Assembly (NCBI GenBank): GCA_903632075.3
Contig: CAHIKZ030005639.1
Location: 1,481,001 to 1,545,000, forward strand
Origin: Acanthosepion pharaonis
Taxonomy: Eukaryota; Mollusca; Cephalopoda; Sepiida; Sepiidae
Length of the DNA: 64,000 bases
Direction of reading: 5' to 3'
A program made the translations under genes and the position numbers. This document shows, in pieces, positions 45,483 to 55,739 of this stretch. Numbering within the stretch: position 1 is the stretch's first letter; each line of letters opens with the position of its first letter. The notes under the pieces are model-generated. The model had not been told where the DNA came from. It saw only the letters and a list, made by a program, of their open reading frames with translations, and made no database searches.

Positions 45483-45536
45483 ATGTGTGTGTGTGTGTGC
45501 TCGTGTGTCTGTGTGTGTGTGCTCGTGTGTCTGTGT
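45429..45536. repeat. (ATCT)n and (TG)n with a duplicated CTCGTGTGTCTG block
   Basis: (ATCT)13 then TG runs. Confidence 0.95.
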
Positions 45537-45670
45537 GAATTGTGTATTTAGCCATGAATCCCTGTTTTACATATGTTTCGTTAAAGACGATGGAAAAGGT
45601 ACTGTGATTAAGCTTTTTATTTATTTTTTCTTGTGCTTCTACAAATGATTTCTTTTCGGCACAGAAAGAG
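45537..45670 (-). mobile_element. Penelope-associated tail, copy 2
   Basis: The minus strand aligns with 53475-53590 (AGCACAAGAAAAAATAAATA, AGCTT.ATCA.AGTACCTT, GTCGTCTTTAA.GAAACAT). The microsatellite lies at its 3' end. Confidence 0.5.
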
Positions 45671-45725
45671 TGTAAAAACTGTTCTGCATATCCAAGCGCT
45701 TTCGAACATTCTTTGTCCTCAAGGA

Positions 45726-45973
45726 CACATGGCACAGTGGATAAAGGCGTTGGTTAGATCCAGTGACAGGACCCAAAGAGTGTGAGTTCAATACCCGGCA
45801 GTGGAGAACTTTCAGAGGGAAATTAGCAGGGGATAACTGATAACTGACATCCATCAAACATGGCACGTGGAACTAGAACAGTCTACCCCTTGAGCGAAAT
45901 ATAGGGTTCAGTTCGAAATTCCAACCACCTGAAGAAGGCCGGAGCGTACAACGACCGAAACGTTGTGATAAAG
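45726..45973 (+). mobile_element. Family A element with best-preserved tRNA-like head
   Basis: GGCACAGTGGATAAAGGCGT (A box) and GTGAGTTCAATACCCGG (B box) at 45731-45799, then the body GGCACGTGG, GAGCGAAAT and hairpin CCTGAAGAAGGCCGGAG with ACGACCGAAACG (45929-45963). It lacks the inverted left arm seen at 11.5 and 59.7 kb. Confidence 0.65.
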
Positions 45974-46519
45974 TTGTTCTTATGTATATAATGTATTTTA
46001 TTAAAAGAGAAATGCTGAAAATTGTATCACCGTCCTCATAAGAGAATTCATCCAAGTCAGTTGGTTTATCATATATATGAAAGGCAATTTGAGTTAGTTC
46101 CTCCATGTTTTACATGTTTTTCTTTCTTTTGATATTATAGAATTTATATTTATCATTGGCGCTTTTTTGAACCTCAGACATTTAACACTGATCCCTGATT
46201 GTTTATATATTTTTTTAATTCTTCAGAAGCATACGTGCGCAAGGACACGCATGCACGCCGTGAAACATTAGCTAAACATTTCTAGGAAAGCGCCAGCAAG
46301 AGAAGAAAAAGAGTTGATCGCTGGAGATTCAGGAATTCAAATACGCCAAGCAAGGCGAGATGAAAGGTTTATGTGATAATGTGCATGTGGAAATATTTAA
46401 AATGCAAGGCGCATGTATATCACTGTTAGGAAGTAACGAAGCTTGTGTGCACGTGCTTGAAGTGTACGTTTTAAAAGACATGCGATCAAAATGTCCGCAT
46501 TTTTTTAAATTTTTTTTTT
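45974..46519. other. No recognised feature
   Basis: Unassigned sequence. Confidence 0.45.
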
Positions 46520-47375
46520 TATTACTGTGGTAATGCGAGAGGTGAAATTGTCTGTTTCCATTCAGGAAGTATTCGACATTCACTGGCCGAGCGTTAATTT
46601 CGGTTGAAATTTATAAAATATTTTTTTTCTTAAAACAGATTTTCAAGAAAATAGACTTCTCAAGTTCACTAGCTGATATCGCTTCTTTTTTTTTTTAAAT
46701 ACGGATAGGAGTTCATATCTAAACCTTTTAGTTAATCTAGTCCCGAAAGGTAACATCTTGATTGTATAATTATTTTATCTAGTTACACATGCTACCCATT
46801 TTAGTTGTTGGAAGTCTTACGTTATTTGGTTTTTGTTATAGGGTAAAACATTTTTATGATCATGGAGGGCCAATATATAGGGTCTGCTGAAGGATTGATT
46901 GGCTTCAATTAAATGAATCCTAAAAAAAATATCATTCTCTTGCAGTAATTTCAAATCATTGAACTACGAAAACATTTGTATATAATGTACACATTTCCAA
47001 ACGAGAAGAAGGGCATGTTTTCAGAAAATTAGACTTCGTAAGTTAAATAGCTGTTATCGCTTTTTCTAGTGTTGACTGGAGTTTGTTTCTTAACCCTTTG
47101 TTTAAAGTTGTGCGGAAATTAATCATCCTGACTATACCATTAGTTTTCCCTTCTAGTTTTGTTGCTCTTGTTGTTGGAAGTCTTCATGTGATGCGATTTT
47201 GTTATAGAGTAAAACTATTTTTGTGAATGTTTTTAGCGCCAGTCTATAGGACCTGACGTAGGAAAGGGTGACTTTAATTAAATTTAATTAAATGAATCCT
47301 CTACGCTGAGACCTAAAGGATTCGTTCACTTGAGGCTATTTTAAATCATTGATGTGGGAAAACATATGCATATAG
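46520..47375 (+). repeat. Family H tandem duplication, period about 382 bp
   Basis: AGACTTCTCAAGTTCACTAG, CTGATATCGCTT (46649) and AGACTTCGTAAGTTAAATAG, CTGTTATCGCTT (47031) start equivalent blocks. Both continue through TTGTTGGAAGTCTT, TTGTTATAG.GTAAAAC and TTAAATGAATCCT to AATCATTGA. A third copy is at 24280-24757. Confidence 0.65.
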
Positions 47376-48225
47376 CTGATATTTTAGACATTTCTGAACC
47401 GGTTTGACACCATGCATGACATCTATATAAAATAATCTAACTTCATCATATTAGTCTCAGTAGGTGTATTTCTCTGTCTTTTCCATAGGAAACCGCGCAT
47501 TTTTCTGGATGCTCTATTGGATAGATGTGTCTGGAAGCATGTCAACCTTTTGTATCTATTTTGAAAAGTTAGCGATTAACAGTATCTGTTGGCGTAACTG
47601 AAATATTTTAGATATATTGACAATGACCAGCAGGATACATACTGAAATGAAACTGACAGGACAGTTGTTATGATTAGCCTATTATAATTTATCAGGCCCA
47701 ATACCGGATACGGCGGATATCTGCGATCGTACAATAGTTAGCGAGCAAATTTTGCAGGCAATTGCAATTATGGCCTTTCCTCTTGCATTGTTATTGTCTG
47801 AGTTAAACTATATATAAAACAAGAGATAGCAAAGAGCGTTTGTTGGAGAACACTTGTTAGTAAAGTTGTTTCTAATTTTGGGGTCTTTTGAACACATCAA
47901 GTGATACAAGTTGATATAAAAAAGATATCCTTGATTCTCTCACGAATAACTGCGTATGTTAGAAATTCGTTAGCAAAATCTTGCTGATTGCTACCATTTC
48001 ATCTGTTACTGAACATATGTGTACATTCTGATAGAAATCAATTATTTTCGAATTCGGAAAGAACGGAGAAAGAAATGTCGAGTCAGTATAGCTAATTTAT
48101 ATAATTTTATGACAAATTATATACTGTATATCTACGTAATTCAATTAATTACCCAATTAATTAATTTAGATTTTTTGTAAAAATTGACCGCAGTTTTCCA
48201 CGATAAGCCAATCAAAAACTCGCCG
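47376..48225. other. No recognised feature
   Basis: Unassigned AT-rich sequence. Confidence 0.45.
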
Positions 48226-48345
48226 CCTAGGCGTGAGATAATGTTTGATGCGCTGCTTGCGGTTGATCATTTGTCATGTATAGTGAGTTCGATCCTCACT
48301 TGCTGCCCAGCATTTGTGGCCTCATGGCAAATCTAGGCTATGCTT
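48226..48345 (+). mobile_element. tRNA-like SINE head
   Basis: GTGAGTTCGATCCTCAC (48282-48299) forms a T arm-like hairpin with a B box, preceded by GATGCGCTGCTTGCGG in the expected range. A-box match is weak. Confidence 0.4.
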
Positions 48346-48568
48346 ACTAAGTAACATAACATAATAATTTATGCTAATACATCGTCATATTTGAATAAAA
48401 AAGTCATTTTAGGAAATTTACTGACGTAGACAGTGCTAAAAACCGAATATTTTCCAAATGTAACATAAATTTAAACTAACACAGAAGTGGATTCAGGCAT
48501 ACATATCACTATTTACATCAAATTCCATAAGGAGTATCTATCTATCTATTTATTTTCCCTCTCCCTTT

Positions 48569-48571
<3 letters not shown>
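48346..48571. other. No recognised feature
   Basis: Unassigned. Confidence 0.4.
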
Positions 48572-48628
<57 letters not shown>

Positions 48629-48769
48629 TTAGTTATATGCATGTGAATTTGTAACCCTAGGTTTCACGCCCTTGCAATCATCAGGCAAACTTTTCTCTGA
48701 TGATCGTGAAACACATGTACATAAAACTAAATGTTAGCACTATCTCTGATATTGAGCGCTTTCCAATAA

Positions 48770-48770
<1 letters not shown>
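48572..48770 (-). repeat. (AT)n followed by two hairpin motifs
   Basis: (AT)n 48572-48626. 30-60 bp later the minus strand has CCTGATGATTGCAAGGGC then GTGAAACCTAGG (48683-48657) and the plus strand CTCTGATGATCGTGAAACAC (48695-48714). CACTATCTCTGATATTGAGC at 48738 marks another repeat shared with 28.26 and 30.84 kb. Confidence 0.6.
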
Positions 48771-48831
<61 letters not shown>

Positions 48832-48904
48832 GGTAGATGTCATTTAAACTGTTTGGAAAAAGGAAGTGAGAATTGCACAAACACGTGTATCCACCCAATA
48901 TAAA

Positions 48905-48947
<43 letters not shown>

Positions 48948-49056
48948 AGAGTTACAGAGAGAGAGAGAGGCAAACTGAGAGACAGACAGAGATATGTATA
49001 TGGGTATTCACTCTGTTTTAGATATTGAGCACACGATTTCCAGAAAAATAACAAAA

Positions 49057-49137
<81 letters not shown>

Positions 49138-49143
49138 ATAGAA

Positions 49144-49174
<31 letters not shown>

Positions 49175-49190
49175 CTGAGAGACGAGGATA
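48771..49190 (-). repeat. Composite microsatellite unit
   Basis: (AT)n 48771-48830 and 48908-48944, then AGAGACAGACAGAGATATGT and CACTCTGTTTTAGATATTGA, AACAAAATTCATATAT (inverse of 33090-33165), (AT)n(TG)n 49060-49132 and (AG)n 49135-49172. Confidence 0.7.
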
Positions 49191-49193
49191 AAT

Positions 49194-49850
49194 CAAAGCA
49201 TATAGTCAATTTCCAAGCAAAGCCTTTATTGCCTTTGATGAAGAATAAATACGTATGCTACTTTTCGATATAGTTCACCTACACGGCGATGCACTTCTGC
49301 TATCGTCCAACGAACTTCTTCATCCCTTCCGAAATGAGACTTTTCTGTTGCTTACGAAGCCACGTTTGCACCACTTGCATGTTTGGGCTCTCAATAACGA
49401 TTAGAAATTGTACGGTACCGCATGTTATCATGTACCATGTCTTGTGCATATCCATAGCTGATGCTTACCATTGCCGCTACTTGTGCTAAGTGCAGCCTTT
49501 CCTGACCAAAACATCGACACTCGTTGAGTTCTTCCGAGAGCGATGATAATGGGCGACTAGGTCGAATTTCTTTCGTTCTAATCATTCTCCCCGTTTTAAC
49601 CATTTTACCCAGTCACACGCGTTTCGTTGATTCATGTTCTGTTTTTCGTCGATGGTGCAATCGCTGGGTGGAGCGTCCATACGCCTCACATCGATTCTCC
49701 TTGACAGTCAACAGAACAGCTACTCGTGGCAAGCTACCTTCCCTTTCTTGCGCAAGCGTTGTGACGCGCGTCAGCACCTCTCTGTTGTTTATACCACATA
49801 ATTTTAAAATTGCCTTTACCCTTGTATCACTTACACTTTCATGAAATACT
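49194..49850 (-). pseudogene. mariner-like transposase with catalytic core deleted
   Basis: The minus strand has an HTH-like stretch LHLAQVAAMVSISYGYAQDM followed by NMRYRTIS (49470-49391), the DNA-binding signature of a mariner-type transposase. Shortly after comes the C-terminal end VQTWLRKQQKSLISEGMKKF, VGR, stop, QKCIAV, stop, VNYIEK (49371-49262). The DDD domain that should lie between is missing, so this is a deletion derivative. Two TAG codons are in the tail. Upstream to 49850 there is a GC-richer part of uncertain identity. The same C-terminal end occurs at 32775-32905. Confidence 0.6.
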
Positions 49851-49854
49851 GATA

Positions 49855-50570
49855 CAGTAGAATCCCTGACAACCGGACTAAGAAGGCCTTCCGAATATGA
49901 GGAATTGGTTACAAAGTCCTGATATGTGGGGTTGTATTTAGATTAAAATAAATGAACTGGAATCAGGTTTAACATTTATTTATAGTAAACAAAATATGCT
50001 AATGGTGAGTGAAATATAACAGAATTGATTTTAAAGAAAAAGAAATAAATTATGTAATGTCATTGAAAATTCATTAAATTAAGTATGCTACGTATGCAAA
50101 ACAAATAATGAAACGAGGATATTTTAATTGCTGTTGCATGATGATTCTTTCTCTTCTAATGACATTCTCAACCTTTTCCGAATTTCGTTTTGCTTTTTAA
50201 ACGAAAGACACTTTTTAACTCTGCCTGATCGTCATAGCAGAATGCTGACTTACTTTCCATAAAACTGACAACCTTTTCAATAGCTTTTTAAATTTCAGTC
50301 CAGGTTTCATCATAATCATGCATCTACTCGTTATATTGTTGCAGATGAGTCTCGATGTCATCCTTTCCTCTTATTCCCATCATCTTTTGCACCAATACAA
50401 GCCATTAGGGCGAAATAAGCATAAGCAATTATTCAAATTAAATTTCCTGAAAAACCGAAATGTCAAGTCAGTTACATATCACCCAAAGAGTTCTAAGATA
50501 CATACCAAAATCATGTCCGGATTTGTGGGATTCCGGATATGAGGGATTCCGGATATGAGGGATTCTACTG
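49855..50570 (-). mobile_element. pogo/Tigger-type DNA transposon remnant
   Basis: The left end CAGTAGAATCCCTGACAACC and the inverse of the right end (CAGTAGAATCCCTCATATCC) form terminal inverted repeats, flanked by TA at 49853-49854 and 50571-50572. Near the right end GGATTCCGGATATGAG is repeated. Length is 716 bp. A minus-strand segment (50110-50330) reads KAIEKVVSFMESKS and DDQAELKSVFRLK, loosely like the C-terminal tail of Tigger/Jerky transposases. The TIR call is stronger than the protein one. Confidence 0.7.
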
Positions 50571-50572
50571 TA

Positions 50573-50866
50573 AATTCGTCTGGAAGAAAATAATGTATTA
50601 ATTCCAGTGTTCATTTGGATAAAGAGAAATCTCGTTACCGCCATAATAATGGTTATACTCTCAGTGATGAAACTCTGAGCACACATCAATTCTTCAAGTC
50701 TTCTGAATAAAGTTCTGCGCCTCCTTCTAAGTAACGAACATGAATTTTATTTTAATTTCGATGAAATTCCTATTTGTTTGAAATCAGATATCTCAAAACC
50801 AATAGACCCAATATTGAAAAACTATTCTCAGTAATGTTTTTTACAATAATAATCACCCTGTACAAG
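50573..50866. other. No recognised feature
   Basis: Unassigned. Confidence 0.4.
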
Positions 50867-51692
50867 TGTTATGGTCCGGTTCTTTGTAGCACGGTGATAG
50901 TCCAAGGGAGAACCAATAAAGAAGAACTCGAACACAGGTATGGAATAACACAGATATATTACAAACAGGAATATATACAGAGAAGTAGAAGTGTTAGTAT
51001 GAACAATCAGGTTTAGTAGAGAGAACAATGTAGTATCGACCAGTATCACTATTCCAATGCCTTGCAGTAATTGTCTGAACGCGACTATGTTTCGGACTGC
51101 TTCTGACTCGACTCTTGACTCGACTTGAACTACTGACGATATTCAGTCACCCCCCCACGAGGGTGTCATGTGGCACAAGGCCTTTTTAACGTGGGCATTC
51201 CCGAGCCATTAGGCTCGGCCAAAAATATGCCAATTGAACCCGTATAAACGGGTTCAGGGCCGGTTTTACCTCCCTGAAGGAGACTCCGCCCTTCGGCGTA
51301 GCCTCCTTCGGGTTCCTCACGTCCGTAGGAGAGAGTTTAACCGAACAGTCGGTTCAGAGGTGAACGACTGACAATATTCTGTCACCCCCCCCCACGAGGG
51401 TGTCATGTGGCACAAGGCCTTTTAACGTGGGCAATTCCCAAGCCATTAGGCTCGGCCAAAAAAATAGCCCATTTGAACCCGTATAAACGGGTTCTGGGCC
51501 GAGTTTTACCTCCCGAAGGAGACTCCGCCCTTCGGCGTAGCCTCCTTCGGGTTCCTCCCGCCCGTAGGAAGAGAGTTTAACCGAACAGTCGCTCAGAAAG
51601 TGAACGACTGACTCCCTGCCTACTCCTGAGGCGCAGTATTTATTAAGTATGGAATAGTCCAGTATTAATATTATGGCTAAGATCCCATAACA
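50867..51692. mobile_element. Solo LTR
   Basis: Begins TGTTATGG and ends CCCATAACA, the inverted TG...CA termini of an LTR, and is flanked by ACAAG (50862-50866) and ACAAA (51693-51697), a near-perfect 5-bp target duplication. No gag-pol sequence or second LTR adjoins it, so it is a solo LTR of 826 bp, as recombination between LTRs would leave. Orientation is unsure: AATAAAG on the plus strand (50913) or TTAATAAATA upstream of a GC-rich start on the minus strand could be its signals. Most of the right half is a GC-rich tandem module. Confidence 0.75.
51126..51612. repeat. Tandem duplication of a ~237-bp GC-rich, stem-loop-rich module
   Basis: Unit 1 spans 51126-51360 and unit 2 51361-51600, with a stub TGAACGACTGAC of a third at 51601. 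Each holds a C run (7 and 9 C), CACGAGGGTGTCATGTGGCA, and three hairpins: CCGAGCCATTAGGCTCGG, GAACCCGTATAAACGGGTTC (8-bp stem) and GAAGGAGACTCC...GCCTCCTTC. In unit 2 the first is C.AAGCC. Base composition differs sharply from the surroundings. Confidence 0.85.
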
Positions 51693-51697
51693 ACAAA

Positions 51698-52841
51698 ACT
51701 CAAGAGCCACACGATGTAGAGGCTTATAGAGTAATATGTAAGAGGCACAGTTTATGAAGATAGGGATGGTAACGGTTAGTCTTAGACTTGAAAAGGGTTA
51801 AGATTTTAGACATTGGGAATGCATCCCCGTTCGAGTCGGCTTCACAAAGAAGCTTTTCGAGTGGCATTTTTTCTCATCAATGGAATATGAATGAAATGAA
51901 TGTCGTTCATTATAAAATGCGTAATATGTCGTGTCTTAGATGTGAAGGTTAGAACTAGTGGAACTAAGTAATGTAATTCGTCTGATCACTTTCCAGCGGT
52001 AGAGCAAAGTTTCGTGGGAGAGAAAGAGGTTTTAGGGTGTAAAATAATTCATCATTTCCAAGGCCACGTAGACGCTTCTGGAAAGAGTGAAATACAATCA
52101 TATTCTTACTATGAAAGTTGGCAAGGTGGAAAGTTTTCAAGTTGAAGGTGGATTACTTGAAAGATTTTTGACTTGATACAGAATTTACAGTCTTACTGAC
52201 CCTGCAGTATTATATTTAGGGCAAATGTCTAGTTCGGATAAGTTTTGTCAAAAGATCCGTTAATATAAACTTCGCGTGTCAGTTTCAGCAGTGGTTCGCA
52301 GCGTTCAGATAAATTCCTCAAAGATTAACATTTGAAATTATCTTCTCAATCGAAGAACCGTGATAGCTGTCAGATTACTCCAACTTTAACCACTCTCCAT
52401 AGACGTCCAAAGCGAATGATTGTGAAAAATTATGATGTTGAAGTCGAAAGAAATGCAAATAAAATTTGTATTTGTTTTTATTCTTGGCAATTGTTAATTC
52501 CGTAAGGCAAGAAGTTTTTTTTTCGTTTGAATCATTTTTATTTTGTTGTTGATTTCTTACTTTGTTCTCGACATTTTTGGACATCACTATGAAATCATTC
52601 TTTCTTATTTTTTTTAGAATGGTTTCTCGTTACGCAAGTAATTCTTTCTCATTTATGTCTCTTTGATTTTTTGTTTGTTTCTTTTTTTTCAATTTGTAAT
52701 TAAAATCCCACTTAGGAAAGCAATCTGAAGACGTTGTTGAAGTGTGATTGATTCTACACAAGCCAGGTTGCAGATCGTCTGGCAGTTCAATTTTATAAGA
52801 CTAACTACTCGGTCTTCATACGTCGAAAACGACAGGAGAGT
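51698..52841. repeat. Unassigned; repeat J near 52745-52841
   Basis: No gene recognised in about 1.1 kb. The last 100 bp shares TCATACGTCGAAAACGACAG with the 32.05-kb repeat. Confidence 0.45.
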
Positions 52842-52931
52842 CACTTATTTTCTCTCTCTCTCTGTCTCTATGTCACTCTGTCTCTGTCTGTCTGTCTGTC
52901 TTTCTCTCTCTCTCTATATATATATATATAT
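52842..52931. repeat. (TC)n, (TGTC)n, (AT)n
   Basis: Pyrimidine arrays ending in a short AT run. Confidence 0.9.
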
Positions 52932-53590
52932 TTAAAAAAGCTAACCTTATCCTCAAAAATAACAATACACCAGCAAAATCCAAATTACAACGAACGAACA
53001 TTATCTATGAGATCAAACGCACCTTAAGGAACTCTTTTCCTGAATTAAATAATTACATCGGTCACATGACTACATGTCTATTCTGTTTTTAATTTTCACC
53101 TATCTGGCCACAGCTCTATTAGAACCCCTTTAAACACACACACACACAAACTTACCAGACTCCATCCGAAACATACTAGTAGAAAATACAAACATAGTAA
53201 CCTCATCCATTTGTAAAAAAAAATATTAAAAATGATGGAAGCCTTAATAACAAAAAATAAAAAGACAACACTTAATAAAATTAACTACGAACACGAACAC
53301 AATGTGTAAAGTATTTTCGGAAAATAAAACATTTCTATAACGTTAAAAGCATACATACAATCCACTCCTAATTAAATTGAAAAAATAAAATCATCGTTGA
53401 TGATGGCTAAAAGTATAGCCGAAAGCACTCGGAATTATAGAACTTTGAACAGTTTTTTTTCCAAAAAAGAAAACACTTGTTTGAGCACAAGAAAAAATAA
53501 ATAAGAAGCTTCATCATAGTACCTTGTCTGTCGTCTTTAAAGAAACATGTATAAATGTAGGATTGCTGCCTAAATACCCAAGTACAGGTA
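52932..53590 (+). pseudogene. Penelope-like element 3' end (GIY-YIG region) with hairpin
   Basis: One frame reads NTPAKSKLQRTNIIYEIKRT, LRNSFPELNNYIGHMTTCLF. The IYEIK....YIG.TTT pattern is the start of the GIY-YIG endonuclease that ends Penelope-like ORFs. A further frame gives ILKMMEALITKNKKTTLNKI, matching the IMEALIIK...P.LN segment just before the stop in these elements. 53397-53426 holds the hairpin TTGATGATGGCTAAAAGTAT, AGCCGAAAGCAC. The tail to 53590 (AGCACAAGAAAAAATAAATA) is shared with 45.6 kb. Stops and shifts make it dead. Confidence 0.6.
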
Positions 53591-53750
53591 ATAGATCAGT
53601 TAGTACATAATCCAGTTAGATCCTAGTAATATCTAATGTTAAAGCTGATCCACAGACAGAGCTCAATGTATTCATCATAACAGAGCATATATATTACACA
53701 GCAAAATATCCAAAATTACCACTTGTGGGTATAGCCTATTTCATCCAGCG
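53591..53750. other. No recognised feature
   Basis: Unassigned. Confidence 0.4.
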
Positions 53751-54075
53751 CAACCTTGCCAGTGAGAAAGTTTTGTGCCTTCCTAGTCCCACTTTCTCGT
53801 CCAATGCCCGCCATTTGTTTTCTGTTACAAAGGGCACCACGAGATAAGCGACGTGCAATGGTGCAGGTTATATTTCGGAGTGACCTTCCCCACTAGATAG
53901 GTCACCTTGCAAGGCTCCAGAGCTCCTTCCTGCCCAACGAGTTTTGCCTCCTGACCGGTTTTGATTTCAGAGTTTTCCTTCTCGTAAGCCAGTTGACACC
54001 CAAGGCGATAGAACCTAGTCTGTCGTGCTATTTACCTATAACTGGGCGTGGGGAGAATAAAAAAGATTCATAACT
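53751..54075 (-). mobile_element. SINE-related element, GC-richer, family K tail
   Basis: GTCGTGCTATTTACCTATAA, CTGGGCGTGGGGAGAATAAA, AAAGATTCATAACTTTCCCA at 54020-54082 matches 13995-14062. The preceding 250 bp is GC-richer and not shared with the other K copies, so this could be a variant SINE with a different middle domain. Confidence 0.45.
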
Positions 54076-54099
54076 TTCCCACGCGTATATGCACACAAA

Positions 54100-54230
54100 C
54101 ACAGATATTTTTCTAATAAGATATTCCAAATAATCAGGCCAGGAGACGAAAATAATCACTGGTTAATAAATAAACAGTGCATTTAATCAAATATGAGTAT
54201 TCACTAAAAATAACGTTTACGTTTTAAAAT
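54100..54230 (+). mobile_element. Ser-type SINE tail
   Basis: TTCTAATAAGATATTCCAAA, TAATCAGGCCAGG, TTAATAAATAAACAGTG and CACTAAAAATAACGTTTACG match the 3' parts at 26.15 and 27.4 kb. No tRNA head. Confidence 0.5.
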
Positions 54231-54231
54231 C

Positions 54232-54241
54232 TCTCTCTCTC

Positions 54242-54311
<70 letters not shown>

Positions 54312-54353
54312 CTCCTCCTCTCTATCTCTCTTTACAGCTCAAATATATCTATC

Positions 54354-54418
<65 letters not shown>
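54232..54418. repeat. (TC)n and two (AT)n arrays
   Basis: (TC) 54232-54276, (AT) 54276-54310 and (AT)29 54358-54418. Confidence 0.97.
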
Positions 54419-54429
54419 TTTATACTTTA

Positions 54430-54775
54430 TACTTCGCCAATTCACTCTAGTGTGGTCATGTGTGACATCATGAGATGCGGTGCGATTTTCGCCTCTAGCG
54501 TCTTATATGCACGTGTTTATCGTTGCTTAGAAATCATCTATGTAAACAATGACATACTATCATCACTGTCTTGTTCGTATATTGCTTATGTTGTAATTGA
54601 CATCTTTGATAATGGCTTATGCAAGCCGAAAGCTTAGATTGTATTAAAAAAAATATGGATCAATATTGTAAATTTCTTTCTTCGTTCAACTATAATGTTA
54701 TTAAACTTATCAGATGTTACGAAAAAAATTACATAAAATGAACAGACAACACTTGTCTATATTATTTAATGAAAC

Positions 54776-54851
<76 letters not shown>
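54430..54851 (+). mobile_element. Penelope-associated 3' module, copy 3, with (AT)n tail
   Basis: Plus-strand counterpart of 16526-16880: TGTGACATCATGAGATGCGG, TGCGATTTTCGCC, hairpin TTGATAATGGCTTATGCAAG, CCGAAAGCTTAG (54607-54633), TAATGTTATTAAACTTATCA, TTATTTAATGAAACG, then (AT)38 at 54776-54851. A 61-codon frame (54452-54637) ends DNGLCKPKA like the 62-codon frame of the other copy. Confidence 0.6.
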
Positions 54852-54853
<2 letters not shown>

Positions 54854-55175
54854 GTTTGCTAATTTTATTGTAGCTTCATCGGAATGTGATTAGGAATAAT
54901 GAACCAACAATGAAATTAGCGAAACGTCAAAGTTATAGAATTTTCCTGTAGGATTCTTGTTTAATCCTACCGTCGAATTAATTGTGTTTCTCTCAATTCA
55001 TAAGCACACACGTACACAAACGTACACACACGCACACACACGCGCGCACAAACACACAAAGACACACACACTTATATTTCCAAAGAGACGGATGGGTTTT
55101 TATTTATTAATCTGACATATTTTAAACTACTACTAATAATAATCATAATATCGCTCTCCCCACTCTCTCTCTCTC

Positions 55176-55211
<36 letters not shown>

Positions 55212-55315
55212 TACAAATGTAAATGTAAAACTGTAAACAGTCGCGCCTAAAATGTATTGACAACAAAAAAATGCTCAATACAAAATCGATTATATAGAGA
55301 TAAGATAGTTAAATA
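54852..55315. repeat. Hairpin motif, CA-rich stretch and (AT)n
   Basis: Minus strand 54882-54858 reads CCGATGAAGCTACAATAAAA then TTAGCAAAC, a GCTA/TAGC stem in the same layout as the other hairpins. (CA)-rich 54999-55070, (TC)n/(AT)n 55161-55207. Confidence 0.55.
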
Positions 55316-55317
55316 TA

Positions 55318-55388
<71 letters not shown>
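55316..55388. repeat. (AT)n microsatellite
   Basis: About 35 AT units. Confidence 0.97.
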
Positions 55389-55394
<6 letters not shown>

Positions 55395-55549
55395 TTGTAT
55401 GTATTTGTGCGTGTGTGCGTGTGTGCGTTATTTATTCCATTTGTGTCCGCTATATATCCTTTGCCTTTATTCTTACAACAAATCTTATATTCCGCCGTCA
55501 CAAAAATTCGGACAGTAGACAATAGTATGTTATAGGTTTACCAGTTTTT

Positions 55550-55735
55550 GATGAACCTATAATTAATACCGGTTTTGATGAACCTATAATTAATACCGGT
55601 TTTGGGGAACCTATAATTAATACCGGTTTTGGTGAACCTATAATTAATACTGGTTTTGATGAACCTATAATTAATATCGGTTTTGGTGAACCTATAATTA
55701 ATACCGGTTTTGATGAACCTATAATTTATAGTGTA
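55550..55735 (+). repeat. 27-bp minisatellite, about 7 units
   Basis: Units start every 27 bp from 55550 to 55712: GATGAACCTATAATTAAT followed by ACCGGTTTT, with GATG/GGTG/GGGG variants at the start. The plus frame stays open from 55526 to 55752 and would encode a 9-residue repeat DEPIINTGF, but there is no ATG and no exon context. Confidence 0.9.
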
Positions 55736-55739
55736 ATTT

